Of a stretch of 64,000 bases of DNA, positions 39,666-48,867 are shown piece by piece. Positions within the stretch are counted from its first letter, which is position 1. Every line of letters begins with the position of its first letter. The DNA comes from Turicibacter sp. TJ11. Lineage in GTDB: Bacteria; Bacillota_I; Bacilli_A; MOL361; Turicibacteraceae. The DNA lies in assembly GCF_021497505.1 (NCBI RefSeq), contig NZ_CP069349.1, positions 62,001 through 126,000 of the forward strand, given 5' to 3'. The translations under genes were made by a program, and so were the position numbers. The notes under the pieces are model-generated. The model saw only the letters and a program-made list of their open reading frames with translations, was not told where the DNA came from and did not search any database.

Positions 39666-42095
39666 ATGACTAATGTATTTGTTGATAAGAATGTATTTAA
39701 AGAGGCGTTTCAGACACGTGTAGAACAAATTTATGGGATCAAATTTGAAGAAAGCACTCCACATCAAAGATATTTTACATTAGGAACACTTGTGCGTGAG
39801 TATATCTCATCAAATTGGATTGAGACGAATCAGGCAATTGTAGAAGGAAAACATAAACAAGTTTACTATTTTTCAATGGAATTTTTGATGGGGCGTTTAT
39901 TAACTAATAATATTATGAATTTAGGCATCCGATCAACTATTGAGGCGGCAATGAATGATTTAAATATTGATTTAAATGAATTAGAAAAAATCGAAGCTGA
40001 TGCTGGATTAGGAAACGGAGGACTTGGACGTTTAGCTGCATGCTTTATGGATTCAATTGCTTCACTTGCACTACCAGGGCATGGAAATGGGATGCGTTAT
40101 CGCTACGGATTCTTCGAGCAAAAAATTATTGATGGATATCAAGTAGAAGTTCCAGATAAGTGGCTACAACGCGGTTATGTTTGGGAAGTTCGCAAATCAA
40201 ATGAATCAGTGGAAATTCCATTTTACGGAGAAATAAAAGTTGATAAAGTTGATGGACGTGATGTTTATACTCATTTACCAGCAGAGTACGTACGTGCAGT
40301 TCCATATGATGTCCCTGTCGTTGGAGACATTACAAGTGGTAATAAAACAGTGAACACCTTACGTTTGTGGTCATCAGAGCCAACAGAAAAAGATTATCCC
40401 GATCATATTTCGGCTGTTGACTACGAAAAAGGCGTTCGAAATATTTCAGAGTTTTTATATCCAGATGATTCAACAAGAGAAGGAAAAGTATTACGCTTAA
40501 AACAACAATATTTCTTTGTTGCAGCGGGAGTTCGTTGGGCCGTTCGTCAGCATAAAGAAACTTATCAAACGCTAGATAATTTCCATGAAAAAAATGTACT
40601 TCATATTAACGATACTCACCCAGCTTTAATTGTTCCAGAACTCATGCGTATTTTAATTGATGAAGAAGGATATGACTGGGATCAAGCTTGGTTTATTACG
40701 CAACATTCATGCGCTTATACGAATCATACCATTTTAGCTGAAGCACTTGAAAAGTGGCCAGTTGACTTATTTAAGCCATTACTTCCAAGAATTTATATGA
40801 TTACAGAAGAAATTAATCGTCGTTACTGCTTAGATTTATTAAATCGTTATCCAAATCAACCAGAAAAAGTTGCTCAATTAGCGATCATTGGACATGATCA
40901 AGTACGTATGGCACACTTAGCTATCGTTGGATCGTTCAGTATTAATGGAGTGGCACAGTTACATACAGATATTTTAACTCATATTGAAATGAAAGATTTT
41001 TATCACATGTACCCAGATCGTTTTAATAATAAAACAAACGGAATTACACACCGTCGCTGGTTGTTACACTGCAATCCAGAATTAACAAAAATATTAGACG
41101 AACAAATTGGAACACAGTATCATACTAATACGTTTGAACTTGCGAAGTTTGAAGAAAAAATTAACGATAAAAACGTTAAAGATGAAATTAAAAAAATGAA
41201 GTATGCACGTAAAAAAGCTTTATCAGATCGCATTTATAAAGAACAAGGCGTCTTATTAGATCCAAATTCTATTTTTGATATTCAAGTTAAACGTCTACAT
41301 GCGTATAAACGACAATTACTAAATGCGATGCATATCATGTATTTATATAATCGCTTAAAAGAGGATGAAGTGTTTAGAGCGAACTTCCATCCGCAATCTT
41401 TTATTTTTGGAGCTAAGGCGGCTTCAGGATATTATTTTGCTAAAAAAGTGATTAAATTAATTAATTCGATTGCTGAAAAAGTTAATAACGATTCAGATAC
41501 CAATCAGTTATTAAAAGTTGTATTCGTTGAAAACTATAATGTAACTTATGCAGAGTTAATTATGCCAGCAGCCGATTTATCAGAGCAAATTTCAACGGCA
41601 TCCAAAGAAGCTTCAGGAACAGGAAATATGAAGTTTATGTTAAATGGAGCTATGACGATTGGAACAATGGATGGAGCTAATGTTGAAATTCACGAATTAG
41701 TTGGAGATGATAATAGCTTTATCTTTGGTTTAAGTGCAGACGAGGTGAATGATTATTATCAAAATGGTGGTTATAATCCATGGGATCTTTACCACTCTGA
41801 TGCTCGTATTCACCGTGTTCTTGACCAATTAGTGAATGGATTCTTAACACCGGATACTGAGGAGTTCCGCGATATCTTTAATGCAGTGACTCATCACGGG
41901 GATGAATACTTCGTATTAAAAGATTTTGATGCTTACGTTCGTGCCCAAGAACGAGCGAATCAAACATATAAAAATCAAGACAAATGGCTTGAAATGTCAA
42001 TGATTAATATTGCACGTTCAGGTAAGTTTTCATCGGATCGTACCATTCAAGAATATTCAGATCAAATTTGGCATTTAGATCCATTAACATTTTAA
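39666..42095 (+). CDS. glgP: Glycogen/maltodextrin phosphorylase
   Basis: This PLP enzyme releases glucose 1-phosphate from the ends of glycogen. The PLP lysine is K656 in ASGTGNMKFMLNGAMTIGT. Other motifs are SMEFLMGRLL, LGNGGLGRLAACFMDS and FNNKTNGITHRRWL. At 809 residues it is full length for GT35. I start at 39666, after GAAGGGAG; the open frame before it adds 20 unrelated residues. The gene lies 0.6 kb behind the synthesis genes, with a separate promoter, so breakdown can be controlled apart from synthesis. No debranching enzyme is in the window. Confidence 0.96.
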   Translation: MTNVFVDKNVFKEAFQTRVEQIYGIKFEESTPHQRYFTLGTLVREYISSNWIETNQAIVEGKHKQVYYFSMEFLMGRLLTNNIMNLGIRSTIEAAMNDLNIDLNELEKIEADAGLGNGGLGRLAACFMDSIASLALPGHGNGMRYRYGFFEQKIIDGYQVEVPDKWLQRGYVWEVRKSNESVEIPFYGEIKVDKVDGRDVYTHLPAEYVRAVPYDVPVVGDITSGNKTVNTLRLWSSEPTEKDYPDHISAVDYEKGVRNISEFLYPDDSTREGKVLRLKQQYFFVAAGVRWAVRQHKETYQTLDNFHEKNVLHINDTHPALIVPELMRILIDEEGYDWDQAWFITQHSCAYTNHTILAEALEKWPVDLFKPLLPRIYMITEEINRRYCLDLLNRYPNQPEKVAQLAIIGHDQVRMAHLAIVGSFSINGVAQLHTDILTHIEMKDFYHMYPDRFNNKTNGITHRRWLLHCNPELTKILDEQIGTQYHTNTFELAKFEEKINDKNVKDEIKKMKYARKKALSDRIYKEQGVLLDPNSIFDIQVKRLHAYKRQLLNAMHIMYLYNRLKEDEVFRANFHPQSFIFGAKAASGYYFAKKVIKLINSIAEKVNNDSDTNQLLKVVFVENYNVTYAELIMPAADLSEQISTASKEASGTGNMKFMLNGAMTIGTMDGANVEIHELVGDDNSFIFGLSADEVNDYYQNGGYNPWDLYHSDARIHRVLDQLVNGFLTPDTEEFRDIFNAVTHHGDEYFVLKDFDAYVRAQERANQTYKNQDKWLEMSMINIARSGKFSSDRTIQEYSDQIWHLDPLTF

Positions 42096-42150
42096 GAAAA
42101 ATTAAGTCATCAAGCTTCTTAGCAGTGGAATTTTTCATATGAACTCATTT

Positions 42151-42196
42151 AACACAAAAAAAGAGTAGATCAAGTGATCTACTCTTTTTTTGTGTT
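42151..42196 (+). terminator. Long perfect terminator after glgP
   Basis: AACACAAAAAAAGAGTAGAT pairs base for base with ATCTACTCTTTTTTTGTGTT around CAAGTG. Confidence 0.92.
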
Positions 42197-42200
42197 AAAT

Positions 42201-42606
42201 GAAAACCACCTGCTATGCGGGTGGTTCCGGAAAGCTTTTAGCGTGGTAATCAAAGGGTACTTAGAGTAAAAAGTAGACGAATATTAAGAGAAGTGAGATA
42301 AGAGGTAGAATGTAATTATAAAAGAAGATTTCACTTTATTTAGAAAGTAAGGCTAAAGGTGACAAGATAATTCGTGTAAAAATTCGATAAGCTGCTAGTA
42401 AAGAGATAGGAAAGAGGTAACTGGTCTGATGACGCTTGAATGAGTGGTTGCTGAAAAACAAGATGAAGAGAGTAAGCAAGAAATCCTTTGAGGATTAATA
42501 AGTGAATGTGGTGCAGAAGTTAAGGACTTCAGGAGGCCTTTCAGGCCTAGGCCGGCAATAGAGGCTTTCAGCCGCAGAGAAAACCACCAGTTCGCACTGG
42601 TGGTTA
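42201..42606 (+). mobile_element. IS200/IS605-like remnant or non-autonomous element without transposase
   Basis: The left end has a hairpin with AACCACCTGC and GCGGGTGGTT arms (42204-42226, one wobble). The right end has a perfect hairpin AACCACCAGT/ACTGGTGGTT with loop TCGC (42582-42605). Between them, near the right end, are GC-rich foldable segments (GGCCTTTCAGGCC and CCGGCAATAGAGGCTTTCAGCCG, written here in parts of up to 23 bases only as positions 42536-42574). The ~406-bp interior has no TnpA or TnpB frame. Hairpin ends of unequal sequence with no terminal inverted repeat or target duplication are the mark of the IS200/IS605 group. It sits directly after the glgP terminator. Confidence 0.65.
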
Positions 42607-42774
42607 TATTTTGTTTAAATTCAGCTACTTTGTTGAGAAGAAGTTTTTCGTGTGAGTTGTGTTTTTTATTTGACTGCATTTATTAACCTGAATTTTTAAA
42701 TAAAACAAAAATGACTCTTTCTTAGCTTAGTTTTCTTGAATATAGGAAAAATAATAGTTGAAGGAGTGATCGTG

Positions 42775-43068
42775 ATGGAAAACAGATGCGAATTATGCGA
42801 ACGTAGTGAAATTACACTAACAAAGCATCATATTATTCCAAGAGAGGAGGGCGGAACGGAGAAAGATATTGTGATGATTTGTCCCGATTGTCATCGTCAA
42901 ATTCATGCCCTATATTCAAATCAAGAATTAGCCCTTCGATTGTTTACACTTGAAGCTTTAAAAAATGATGAGAAATTAAAAAAGTTTATTCGATTTATAA
43001 AAAAACAACCTGTAACGAAGCGAACCGTTGTCGCTAAGTCTAAAGAGCAAAAGCGTAAAAAATGCTAA
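42775..43068 (+). CDS. Small HNH-type nuclease domain protein
   Basis: This 97-residue protein is built around a zinc-supported HNH motif: two Cys pairs (CELCERS and CPDCHRQIH) frame KHHIIPREEGG, which has the catalytic His, and the final His is in the CHRQIH segment. It may cut or bind nucleic acid. The tail is basic (KRTVVAKSKEQKRKK). The start at 42775 has GAAGGAGTGAT upstream. It lies 169 bases after the IS200-like element, with no other mobile genes. A stand-alone HNH of this size is common, and its true role is unknown. Confidence 0.8.
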   Translation: MENRCELCERSEITLTKHHIIPREEGGTEKDIVMICPDCHRQIHALYSNQELALRLFTLEALKNDEKLKKFIRFIKKQPVTKRTVVAKSKEQKRKKC

Positions 43069-43162
43069 AATAAAATACATAATTTACCATATCGAATGAC
43101 TTTTTCATTATGTAAAACTTGTAGTTAACGATTGAAATCAAATGAAAAGAATTTGTTAGAAA

Positions 43163-43194
43163 TATAAAAAAGACTACAGCTACTTGTAGTCTTT
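43163..43194 (-). terminator. Terminator after the methyltransferase gene
   Basis: AAAGACTACA pairs with TGTAGTCTTT around GCTACT; on the minus strand it ends in a run of six T. Confidence 0.85.
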
Positions 43195-43795
43195 AATAAG
43201 TAAGTTGATAAATTAAAAATCGTTCGCGATGATCACGCTGATGACTTGGTAAAAGAACTTCTTGTTTAAGTGTAAAAGCCGTTCGATGTTCTAAAAAATA
43301 TTGATACTCATCTGAGGCATAATAAAGAATCAGCTCTACCTCACGCGGATGTTGTTCAAGAGAAATAAGGATATTTTCAATAATTTTTCTAAAAATTTGA
43401 ATGGAGAATGGATTGAAGAAGTAGAACTTATTATCTGTTGGATCAATCTCATAATCTTCTGCTAAACAGCAATAAAAATTAAGAGAGTCTGTTGGACGAC
43501 GATGTTTTTTTAGATAGCTTGCTTTGTTATTGATTGCAATATCATAAAAGGTTTCATTCATTTCAATGCCTGTTACACGAGCGTGAAAGTAATGATAAAT
43601 ATAAAAGTTTAGACGTCCTTTCCCACAGCCATAATCAACCACGTGATCAGATGGTTTAATCTCGTAATGTTCAAATAAGTGATGAAGAACTTCATAAGGT
43701 GTTGGTTCATATCGATGATAAAGGTGAGAAGTATGATATTTATCTGTCCCACCGGTTTCAATATTCAATAATGTCTCATAATCTTTTTCAGTCAT
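43193..43795 (-). CDS. Class I SAM-dependent methyltransferase
   Basis: This is a Rossmann-fold methyltransferase of 200 residues. Motif I is HVVDYGCGKGRLNFYIYHYF, with the Gly-rich SAM loop, and the acidic end of strand 2 is in VTGIEMNETFYDIA. DNKFYFFNPFSIQIFRKIIENI is the region expected to shape the acceptor pocket; the FNPF sequence differs from the N/D-PPY signature of DNA methylases, so nucleic-acid base methylation is not supported. The substrate is unknown. An AAAGAGGGT site precedes the ATG. It is convergent with the HNH gene and not part of a restriction operon. Confidence 0.85.
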   Translation of the reverse strand: MTEKDYETLLNIETGGTDKYHTSHLYHRYEPTPYEVLHHLFEHYEIKPSDHVVDYGCGKGRLNFYIYHYFHARVTGIEMNETFYDIAINNKASYLKKHRRPTDSLNFYCCLAEDYEIDPTDNKFYFFNPFSIQIFRKIIENILISLEQHPREVELILYYASDEYQYFLEHRTAFTLKQEVLLPSHQRDHRERFLIYQLTY

Positions 43796-44133
43796 TAATG
43801 GGTACCCTCTTTAGTATTAGAATAACTTTATTTTATGAGTTTATCCCAGAACTTTCAAGAGGATAGATGTGGATAACCTCGTATTAGAGAGTTTTTTTAA
43901 AATGAGCTTAAACGAAAAGATAAACTTTTAAAGAGATGTCTTAGATGAATTAAAACTTCATGAGTAGCAATAATCAGTGACTTAGTAAGGAGTTGGCCCT
44001 AAAGTTACTAAAAGTAGTTATGTTTAACTAAGATATACGCTAAGTGACTCTTACTTTTACTTCATTGACGACAATAACGCCTTCTTATATAATAAAAAGC
44101 TGTATGTGATTATTTGTAGAAGTGAGGTTATTC
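43796..44133 (+). promoter_or_regulatory. 338-base gap with a consensus promoter for the SulP gene
   Basis: A -35 TTGACG (44065-44070) and a perfect -10 TATAAT (44088-44093) are 17 bp apart, 40 bases before the start codon. Further upstream, TAGTAA/TTACTA arms near 43985-44010 may form a weak stem. No ORF is supported. Confidence 0.75.
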
Positions 44134-45594
44134 ATGAAAGAATTCAAACGAGAGTGGTTAGGAAATATAAAAGGTGATGTATTAGCAGGAATTGTTGTGT
44201 TTATGGCGCTCATTCCTGAAGTAATGGGGTTTATGATTGTTGCAGGAGTCGATCCTATGGTTGGGGTTTATGCGACATTTTGTATTACACTGATTACAGC
44301 TATTTTTGGTGGACGTCCAGGTCTCGTATCAGCAGCAGCGGGGGCAATGGCATTAGTCCTGGCAAGTTTAGTTCGTGATTATGGAATCGAGTATATGTTT
44401 GCAGCAACGATTTTAACTGGAATTTTACAAGTAATCTTCGGATACTTCAAGATTGGGAACTTATTAAAGTTTATTCCAAAACCAGTCATGCATGGATTTG
44501 TTAATTCTCTTGGAATTATGATGTTTATTTCTCAATTAGAACATTTCCGAGGAAATTCGATCTTATTCGTTTTAGGTGCCATTGGAATTATGATTATTTA
44601 TCTATTTCCAAAACTAACGAAAAAAATTCCATCACCAATTGTTGCTATCACGTGCATTACAACGATTGTTTTAGTTTTTAATATAGATATTAAAACATTA
44701 GGTGATATGGGACGTATGACGAGTGAATTACCTGAATTAATAATTCCAAGCGTACCATTTAACTTAGAAACATTATCAATTATTTTCCCATATGCTGTTT
44801 CATTATCGATTGTAGGGATTGTTGAGTCACTTTTAACCGCTCAATTGATTGATGAGATGACCAATACACCAAGCGATAAAAACCGTGAAACAATTGCTCA
44901 AGGATTAGCCAATATAGTGTCTGGCTTTTTTGGTGGAATTGCGGGTTGTGGGATGATCGGACAATCAATGTTGAATTTAAGTTACGGTGGACGTGGCCGT
45001 TTAGCAAGTGCAGTCGCTGGAACGTTAATGCTTAGTTCTATGATTTTATTTAGTGACTTCATGGTCAAGGTACCCGTTGTTTCACTGGCAGCCGTCATGG
45101 TTGTTGTTTCTTTAACAACGATTAATTGGCAATCATTTAAGCGTATGAAATGTGTGCCACTGAGTGATAATCTTGTGATGATAACAACAGTAATCATCGT
45201 TGTATCGACACATAACTTGGCATACGGTGTAGTTGCAGGTACTTTATTAAGTGTTATCTTCTTTGGAATTAAAAGCTCTAAAGTTCATGTTGATAAAATA
45301 GATCATAATGGAATTGTTTATATGATTACGGGACAGTTATCATTTGCTTCATCTTCAGACTTTATTCAATCGTTTGATTATCAAGAAAAGGTGGAAGAAG
45401 TAACAATTGATTTTACGCATGTTCGTTTATGGGATGAATCTGCAGTGGACGCTGTTGATAAAGTTGTTATTCGTTTACATAAAAATGGAATTAAAACTCA
45501 TTTGATAGGATTAAGCCCTGCATGTGAAGCGCTTCTTGAAAAATGTGCGATTCATAATAAACCGGGTGGCTTAGAAGTTATCTCAGGACATTAA
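44134..45594 (+). CDS. SulP-family anion transporter with STAS domain
   Basis: This is a membrane transporter of the sulfate permease / bicarbonate family, with 486 residues. About 10-12 hydrophobic segments carry GVYATFCITLITAIFGGRPGLVSAAAGAMALVLASLV, which has the SulP signature region, and the FFGGIAGCGMIGQS motif. A C-terminal STAS domain (about residues 390-480, TIDFTHVRLWDESAVDAVDKVV) has the Asp-Glu-Ser phosphorylation-type site. The anion is uncertain: sulfate and bicarbonate are both possible. The ATG at 44134 is used because GTGAGG lies just before it; the open frame adds only four residues. Confidence 0.9.
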   Translation: MKEFKREWLGNIKGDVLAGIVVFMALIPEVMGFMIVAGVDPMVGVYATFCITLITAIFGGRPGLVSAAAGAMALVLASLVRDYGIEYMFAATILTGILQVIFGYFKIGNLLKFIPKPVMHGFVNSLGIMMFISQLEHFRGNSILFVLGAIGIMIIYLFPKLTKKIPSPIVAITCITTIVLVFNIDIKTLGDMGRMTSELPELIIPSVPFNLETLSIIFPYAVSLSIVGIVESLLTAQLIDEMTNTPSDKNRETIAQGLANIVSGFFGGIAGCGMIGQSMLNLSYGGRGRLASAVAGTLMLSSMILFSDFMVKVPVVSLAAVMVVVSLTTINWQSFKRMKCVPLSDNLVMITTVIIVVSTHNLAYGVVAGTLLSVIFFGIKSSKVHVDKIDHNGIVYMITGQLSFASSSDFIQSFDYQEKVEEVTIDFTHVRLWDESAVDAVDKVVIRLHKNGIKTHLIGLSPACEALLEKCAIHNKPGGLEVISGH

Positions 45595-45620
45595 AGGAGC
45601 GGATCACCGCTCTTTTAATT
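45594..45620 (+). terminator. Terminator after the SulP gene
   Basis: AAAGGAGCGG pairs with CCGCTCTTTT around ATCA, with one G-T pair and a short T-tail. Confidence 0.75.
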
Positions 45621-45680
45621 TGTCAAAAAATATAAAATATCGATATAATAACTTTAAGATTAAACAAAGGAAGAGACAAC

Positions 45681-47576
45681 ATGAGAGATGAAGGACAAAT
45701 TTGGGTTAAAACGAAAGTGAATCCTAAACAATTATATGAGCATCAGTTAGAAGCTTTAGAGGTATTAAAGGAAATGGATAAACATTCATCATTTCAATCG
45801 GTATTAGTTATTCCAACTGGTGGTGGAAAAACATTGACGGCTTGTTGGTGGCTATTAAATGGTGCATTAAATAAAGGAAAAAAGGTTCTATGGTTAGCAC
45901 ATCGACAACTTCTACTTGAACAAGCTATCCAAACGTTTGAGTTAAACGCCTATGCTAATGTGATGAAGGAACGTCTAAACTTCAGTTATCGTGTCATTTC
46001 TGGAGTTCATCAATCCGCCAATAGGATTAAATCAACTGACGATTTATTAATTGTGAGTAAAGATAGCTTAGTTAAACAAACGAAGCAATTAAATCGTTGG
46101 TTAAAACAAGAAAAAGAATTATACGTCATTATTGATGAGGCTCATCATGCGAGTGCTCCCACTTATCAAAAAATTTTAACTTATCTAAAACAAAAAGTTT
46201 CTAATCTCAAGTTATTAGGTTTAACTGCAACTCCTTTTCGAAGTGATGCGCGACAGTTGAGTGAGGTTTTTCCAGATGATATCGCGTATAAAATTGATCT
46301 AACAGATTTAATTAAAAGAGGAATTTTAGCGCTACCTCATTTTGAGGAATGTCAAACTGATTTAGTCTTAGATTTAAATAAAAAAGAAAAGCAACGCTTA
46401 GAATTAGATGACGTCATTCCACCAGATATAGCTATTACTATGGCTAAGCACAAAGTGAGAAATGCGTTAATTGTAAAACGGTATAACTATCAAAAATATG
46501 GTCAGACGATTATTTTTGCGATTAATCGAATTCATGCGGTTGTCTTAAAAACATTATTTGAAAAAGCAGGCGTGAAATGTGGCGTTATTATTTCCCAGGA
46601 AACTGATGATGTCTTGGAAATGAAACAATTTGGTTTAGAAAATGAAGCAACCATCAAAGCTTATCAAACAGGTGATATTCATGTGCTAATCAATGTGAAC
46701 ATTTTAACAGAAGGGGTCGACTTACCACAAACTCAATCTGTTTTCTTAACAAGGCCGACGACGTCAATGGCTCTAATGACTCAAATGGTTGGTCGTGCGT
46801 TACGTGGAAGTAAAGCTGGTGGAACTGAGAAAGCATATATTGTAAGTTTTATTGATGATTGGCAAGATAAAATTGCCTGGATTAATGCTCAAACACTAGT
46901 GAATGGGAAAGAAGCAACGAGAGAAGAGCAAGGGGATAAAGAGATTGAAAAGATTTATGAACGTATTTCTTTTGCCAAATTAGAAGAATATATTCATCTT
47001 TTAGATGCCAGTGTTGACACGAAGCAATTAGAGTCTATTTCATTCATGAAACGTGTTCCACTAGGAATGTATGCTTTTACGTTGATTGATCGTGGAATTG
47101 AAAGAAGTCATCAGATTTTAATTTATGATAGTACGAAGCGTCGATACGAACATTTAATTTCACAACTACCTAAGTTTTTTGAGTATCATCAAATTCAAGG
47201 AGAAATTACCTCTGCTAAGTTATTGCAAAAACTCACTGATATATGTACGAGACGTTGTTTTTTAGGAACGATGATTCCAGGCTATGATGAGCGAGATATT
47301 AAAGCTTTGTTACACTATTTTAGTGTGCATCAAGAAGCGCCACCTTTTATTTTATTTGATGACATCAATCGAGAACGTGTCAATTTAGAAACAGTGGCTT
47401 CCTACATCATTCATGAAAATTTAACACGATCGCAACAAAGAGATTATATTAATCGATTGTGGTCTGATCCAGAAGAATTATTCTCGATTTATTTCCATAA
47501 AAAAGCATTCTTTATTCGCCAATTAAACATCGAACTAAGAAAATTAATAGAAGGTGAAAAACATGAAAATCATTAA
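45681..47576 (+). CDS. Superfamily 2 DEAD/DEAH-box helicase with unknown C-terminal domain
   Basis: This protein has 631 residues. Residues 1-400 are a two-lobed SF2 helicase like those of COG1061: Walker A PTGGGKT (K50), DEAH at 152-155 (IIDEAHHAS), motif III LTATPFRSD (about 181-189), and motif VI QMVGRALRG (368-376). Residues about 430-631 are a helical domain I cannot assign. The nucleic-acid type and direction are not shown by the sequence. A GGAAGAG site precedes the ATG. Its end overlaps the next gene by 14 bases, and the set has no link to a known restriction or recombination module. Confidence 0.87.
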   Translation: MRDEGQIWVKTKVNPKQLYEHQLEALEVLKEMDKHSSFQSVLVIPTGGGKTLTACWWLLNGALNKGKKVLWLAHRQLLLEQAIQTFELNAYANVMKERLNFSYRVISGVHQSANRIKSTDDLLIVSKDSLVKQTKQLNRWLKQEKELYVIIDEAHHASAPTYQKILTYLKQKVSNLKLLGLTATPFRSDARQLSEVFPDDIAYKIDLTDLIKRGILALPHFEECQTDLVLDLNKKEKQRLELDDVIPPDIAITMAKHKVRNALIVKRYNYQKYGQTIIFAINRIHAVVLKTLFEKAGVKCGVIISQETDDVLEMKQFGLENEATIKAYQTGDIHVLINVNILTEGVDLPQTQSVFLTRPTTSMALMTQMVGRALRGSKAGGTEKAYIVSFIDDWQDKIAWINAQTLVNGKEATREEQGDKEIEKIYERISFAKLEEYIHLLDASVDTKQLESISFMKRVPLGMYAFTLIDRGIERSHQILIYDSTKRRYEHLISQLPKFFEYHQIQGEITSAKLLQKLTDICTRRCFLGTMIPGYDERDIKALLHYFSVHQEAPPFILFDDINRERVNLETVASYIIHENLTRSQQRDYINRLWSDPEELFSIYFHKKAFFIRQLNIELRKLIEGEKHENH

Positions 47577-48066
47577 TGTGTACGATATTGCGGTCTTTTT
47601 ATCCATAGCAGATTTATCTTACTTACAAGAACGGAAGCTTATTAAAACATTACATGAAGCATTATCACCCACTGAATCACTTTCAAAATTCATGATTGAA
47701 GTTGATGAACAATTAGAGCAACTGGATGATCAGGTCATGAACGAGATGATTAAAATTGAATCGACTAGAAATGGGAAAATCATTAGTGGTCGCTTTAATC
47801 AAGATATGGCACACTATTTAAAAGTGATCAAACTTAGAATTCAGTATACAGAGACTGACTATGTAAAGATTAAGTTTCGAACGCTTTTAAAAAAGCTTGG
47901 ATATAAACGACGAAGTGACAAGTTAGTTATGGAACTTCATGAGATGTTTGAAAGTCTTGATTTAGTTCTTTATAAAAAAGGTGGCGTCTTAAGTGAGATT
48001 TTTGAATTTTCACTAGATGAGTTTATAACAATACGATTAAGGAGTGATAATCATGTGGAAAAATAA
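47563..48066 (+). CDS. Hypothetical protein in the helicase/NUDIX cassette
   Basis: I do not recognise this protein of 167 residues. It has no signal peptide or membrane segment and looks fully helical; the C-terminal half is basic (VKIKFRTLLKKLGYKRRSDKL), so it may bind nucleic acid or the helicase. The ATG at 47563 has GAAGGTGA before it and lies inside the helicase gene, with a 14-base overlap; its own end overlaps the NUDIX gene by another 14 bases. This arrangement implies that all three are made in fixed ratio. Confidence 0.75.
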   Translation: MKIINVYDIAVFLSIADLSYLQERKLIKTLHEALSPTESLSKFMIEVDEQLEQLDDQVMNEMIKIESTRNGKIISGRFNQDMAHYLKVIKLRIQYTETDYVKIKFRTLLKKLGYKRRSDKLVMELHEMFESLDLVLYKKGGVLSEIFEFSLDEFITIRLRSDNHVEK

Positions 48067-48616
48067 AATTGAATCATATGTTCCAAAAAATGAGCAGGAA
48101 GTACAGGATCAAAAAGTGATGCTTGAGTATATTAAGTTATTTGAAGATAACATTTTAACAAGAGAAAATGATTTTGCTCATTTTACTTGTTCAGGATTTA
48201 TTTTAAATGAAACAAGAGATAAAGTTTTAATGATTTATCATAACCTTTATGATAGCTGGGGGTGGACTGGTGGACATGCTGATGGTGAAAAAGATTTATT
48301 AGAAGTCGCTATAAAAGAAGCAAAAGAAGAAACGGGTATTGTGCATATTTGTCCACTAACTGATGAAATCATATCTCTAGATATTTTACCTGTATGGGGT
48401 CATATGAAAAAGGGAAGCTATGTGAGTTCACATCAGCACTTAAATGTTTCATTTTTATTAATTGCAGATGAATCAGATGTGCTTCGTATTAAAGAAGATG
48501 AAAATAGTAACGTGGGCTGGATTTCGGTTAATGAAATAGAGCATTATTGTCAGGAACCACAAATGATCCCGATCTACAAGAAATTATTAAAACGTGCAGA
48601 AGAGTTACGAAAATAA
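48053..48616 (+). CDS. NUDIX hydrolase, third gene of the overlapping cassette
   Basis: This is a single Nudix domain of 187 residues with a longer N-terminal helical region. The Nudix box is GGHADGEKDLLEVAIKEAKEETGIV, a complete G-x5-E-x7-R/K-E-x-x-EE-x-G version, with Lys in place of the usual Arg before the first Glu (AKEETG). WGWTGGHADG resembles Nudix enzymes that act on nucleotide-type substrates. Its ATG follows AAGGAGTGAT inside the preceding gene. Cotranscription with a helicase suggests a nucleotide-linked job, such as cleaning up a product, but no substrate is known. Confidence 0.85.
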   Translation: MWKNKIESYVPKNEQEVQDQKVMLEYIKLFEDNILTRENDFAHFTCSGFILNETRDKVLMIYHNLYDSWGWTGGHADGEKDLLEVAIKEAKEETGIVHICPLTDEIISLDILPVWGHMKKGSYVSSHQHLNVSFLLIADESDVLRIKEDENSNVGWISVNEIEHYCQEPQMIPIYKKLLKRAEELRK

Positions 48617-48735
48617 GAGTTTTAAAAGAAGAAATAAAGAGCGTTAATTTAAGATCTAAAAGAGATTAATTTTAAATCATACAGATTTTTAAACATGTTC
48701 TTTTTGTGTTCTATTTAAAAATATTGGTAAATATG

Positions 48736-48817
48736 TTGATTTTTGTGTAATAATTGGATATAATGCTCTCATAAGTAAAAAGAAGTAAAATAATCCTTTT
48801 ATTGGATAACACTTCTT
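48736..48817 (+). promoter_or_regulatory. Promoter and leader hairpin of the binding lipoprotein gene
   Basis: A -35 TTGATT (48736-48741) and a perfect -10 TATAAT (48759-48764) are 17 bp apart. The leader folds as AAGAAGT/ACTTCTT (48780-48817) around an ATCC/GGAT inner stem. With no T-run after it, it is more likely an mRNA-stabilising hairpin than an attenuator. Confidence 0.65.
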
Positions 48818-48867
48818 AATAAAAATTACTAAAATTCAATGGCCATATTGAATAGGAGGACATGAAA

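Noticed and set aside
42775-43795. HNH protein plus methyltransferase as a restriction-modification system
   Set aside because: The genes are convergent, each has its own unit, and the methyltransferase lacks the N/D-PPY-type base-methylation motif.
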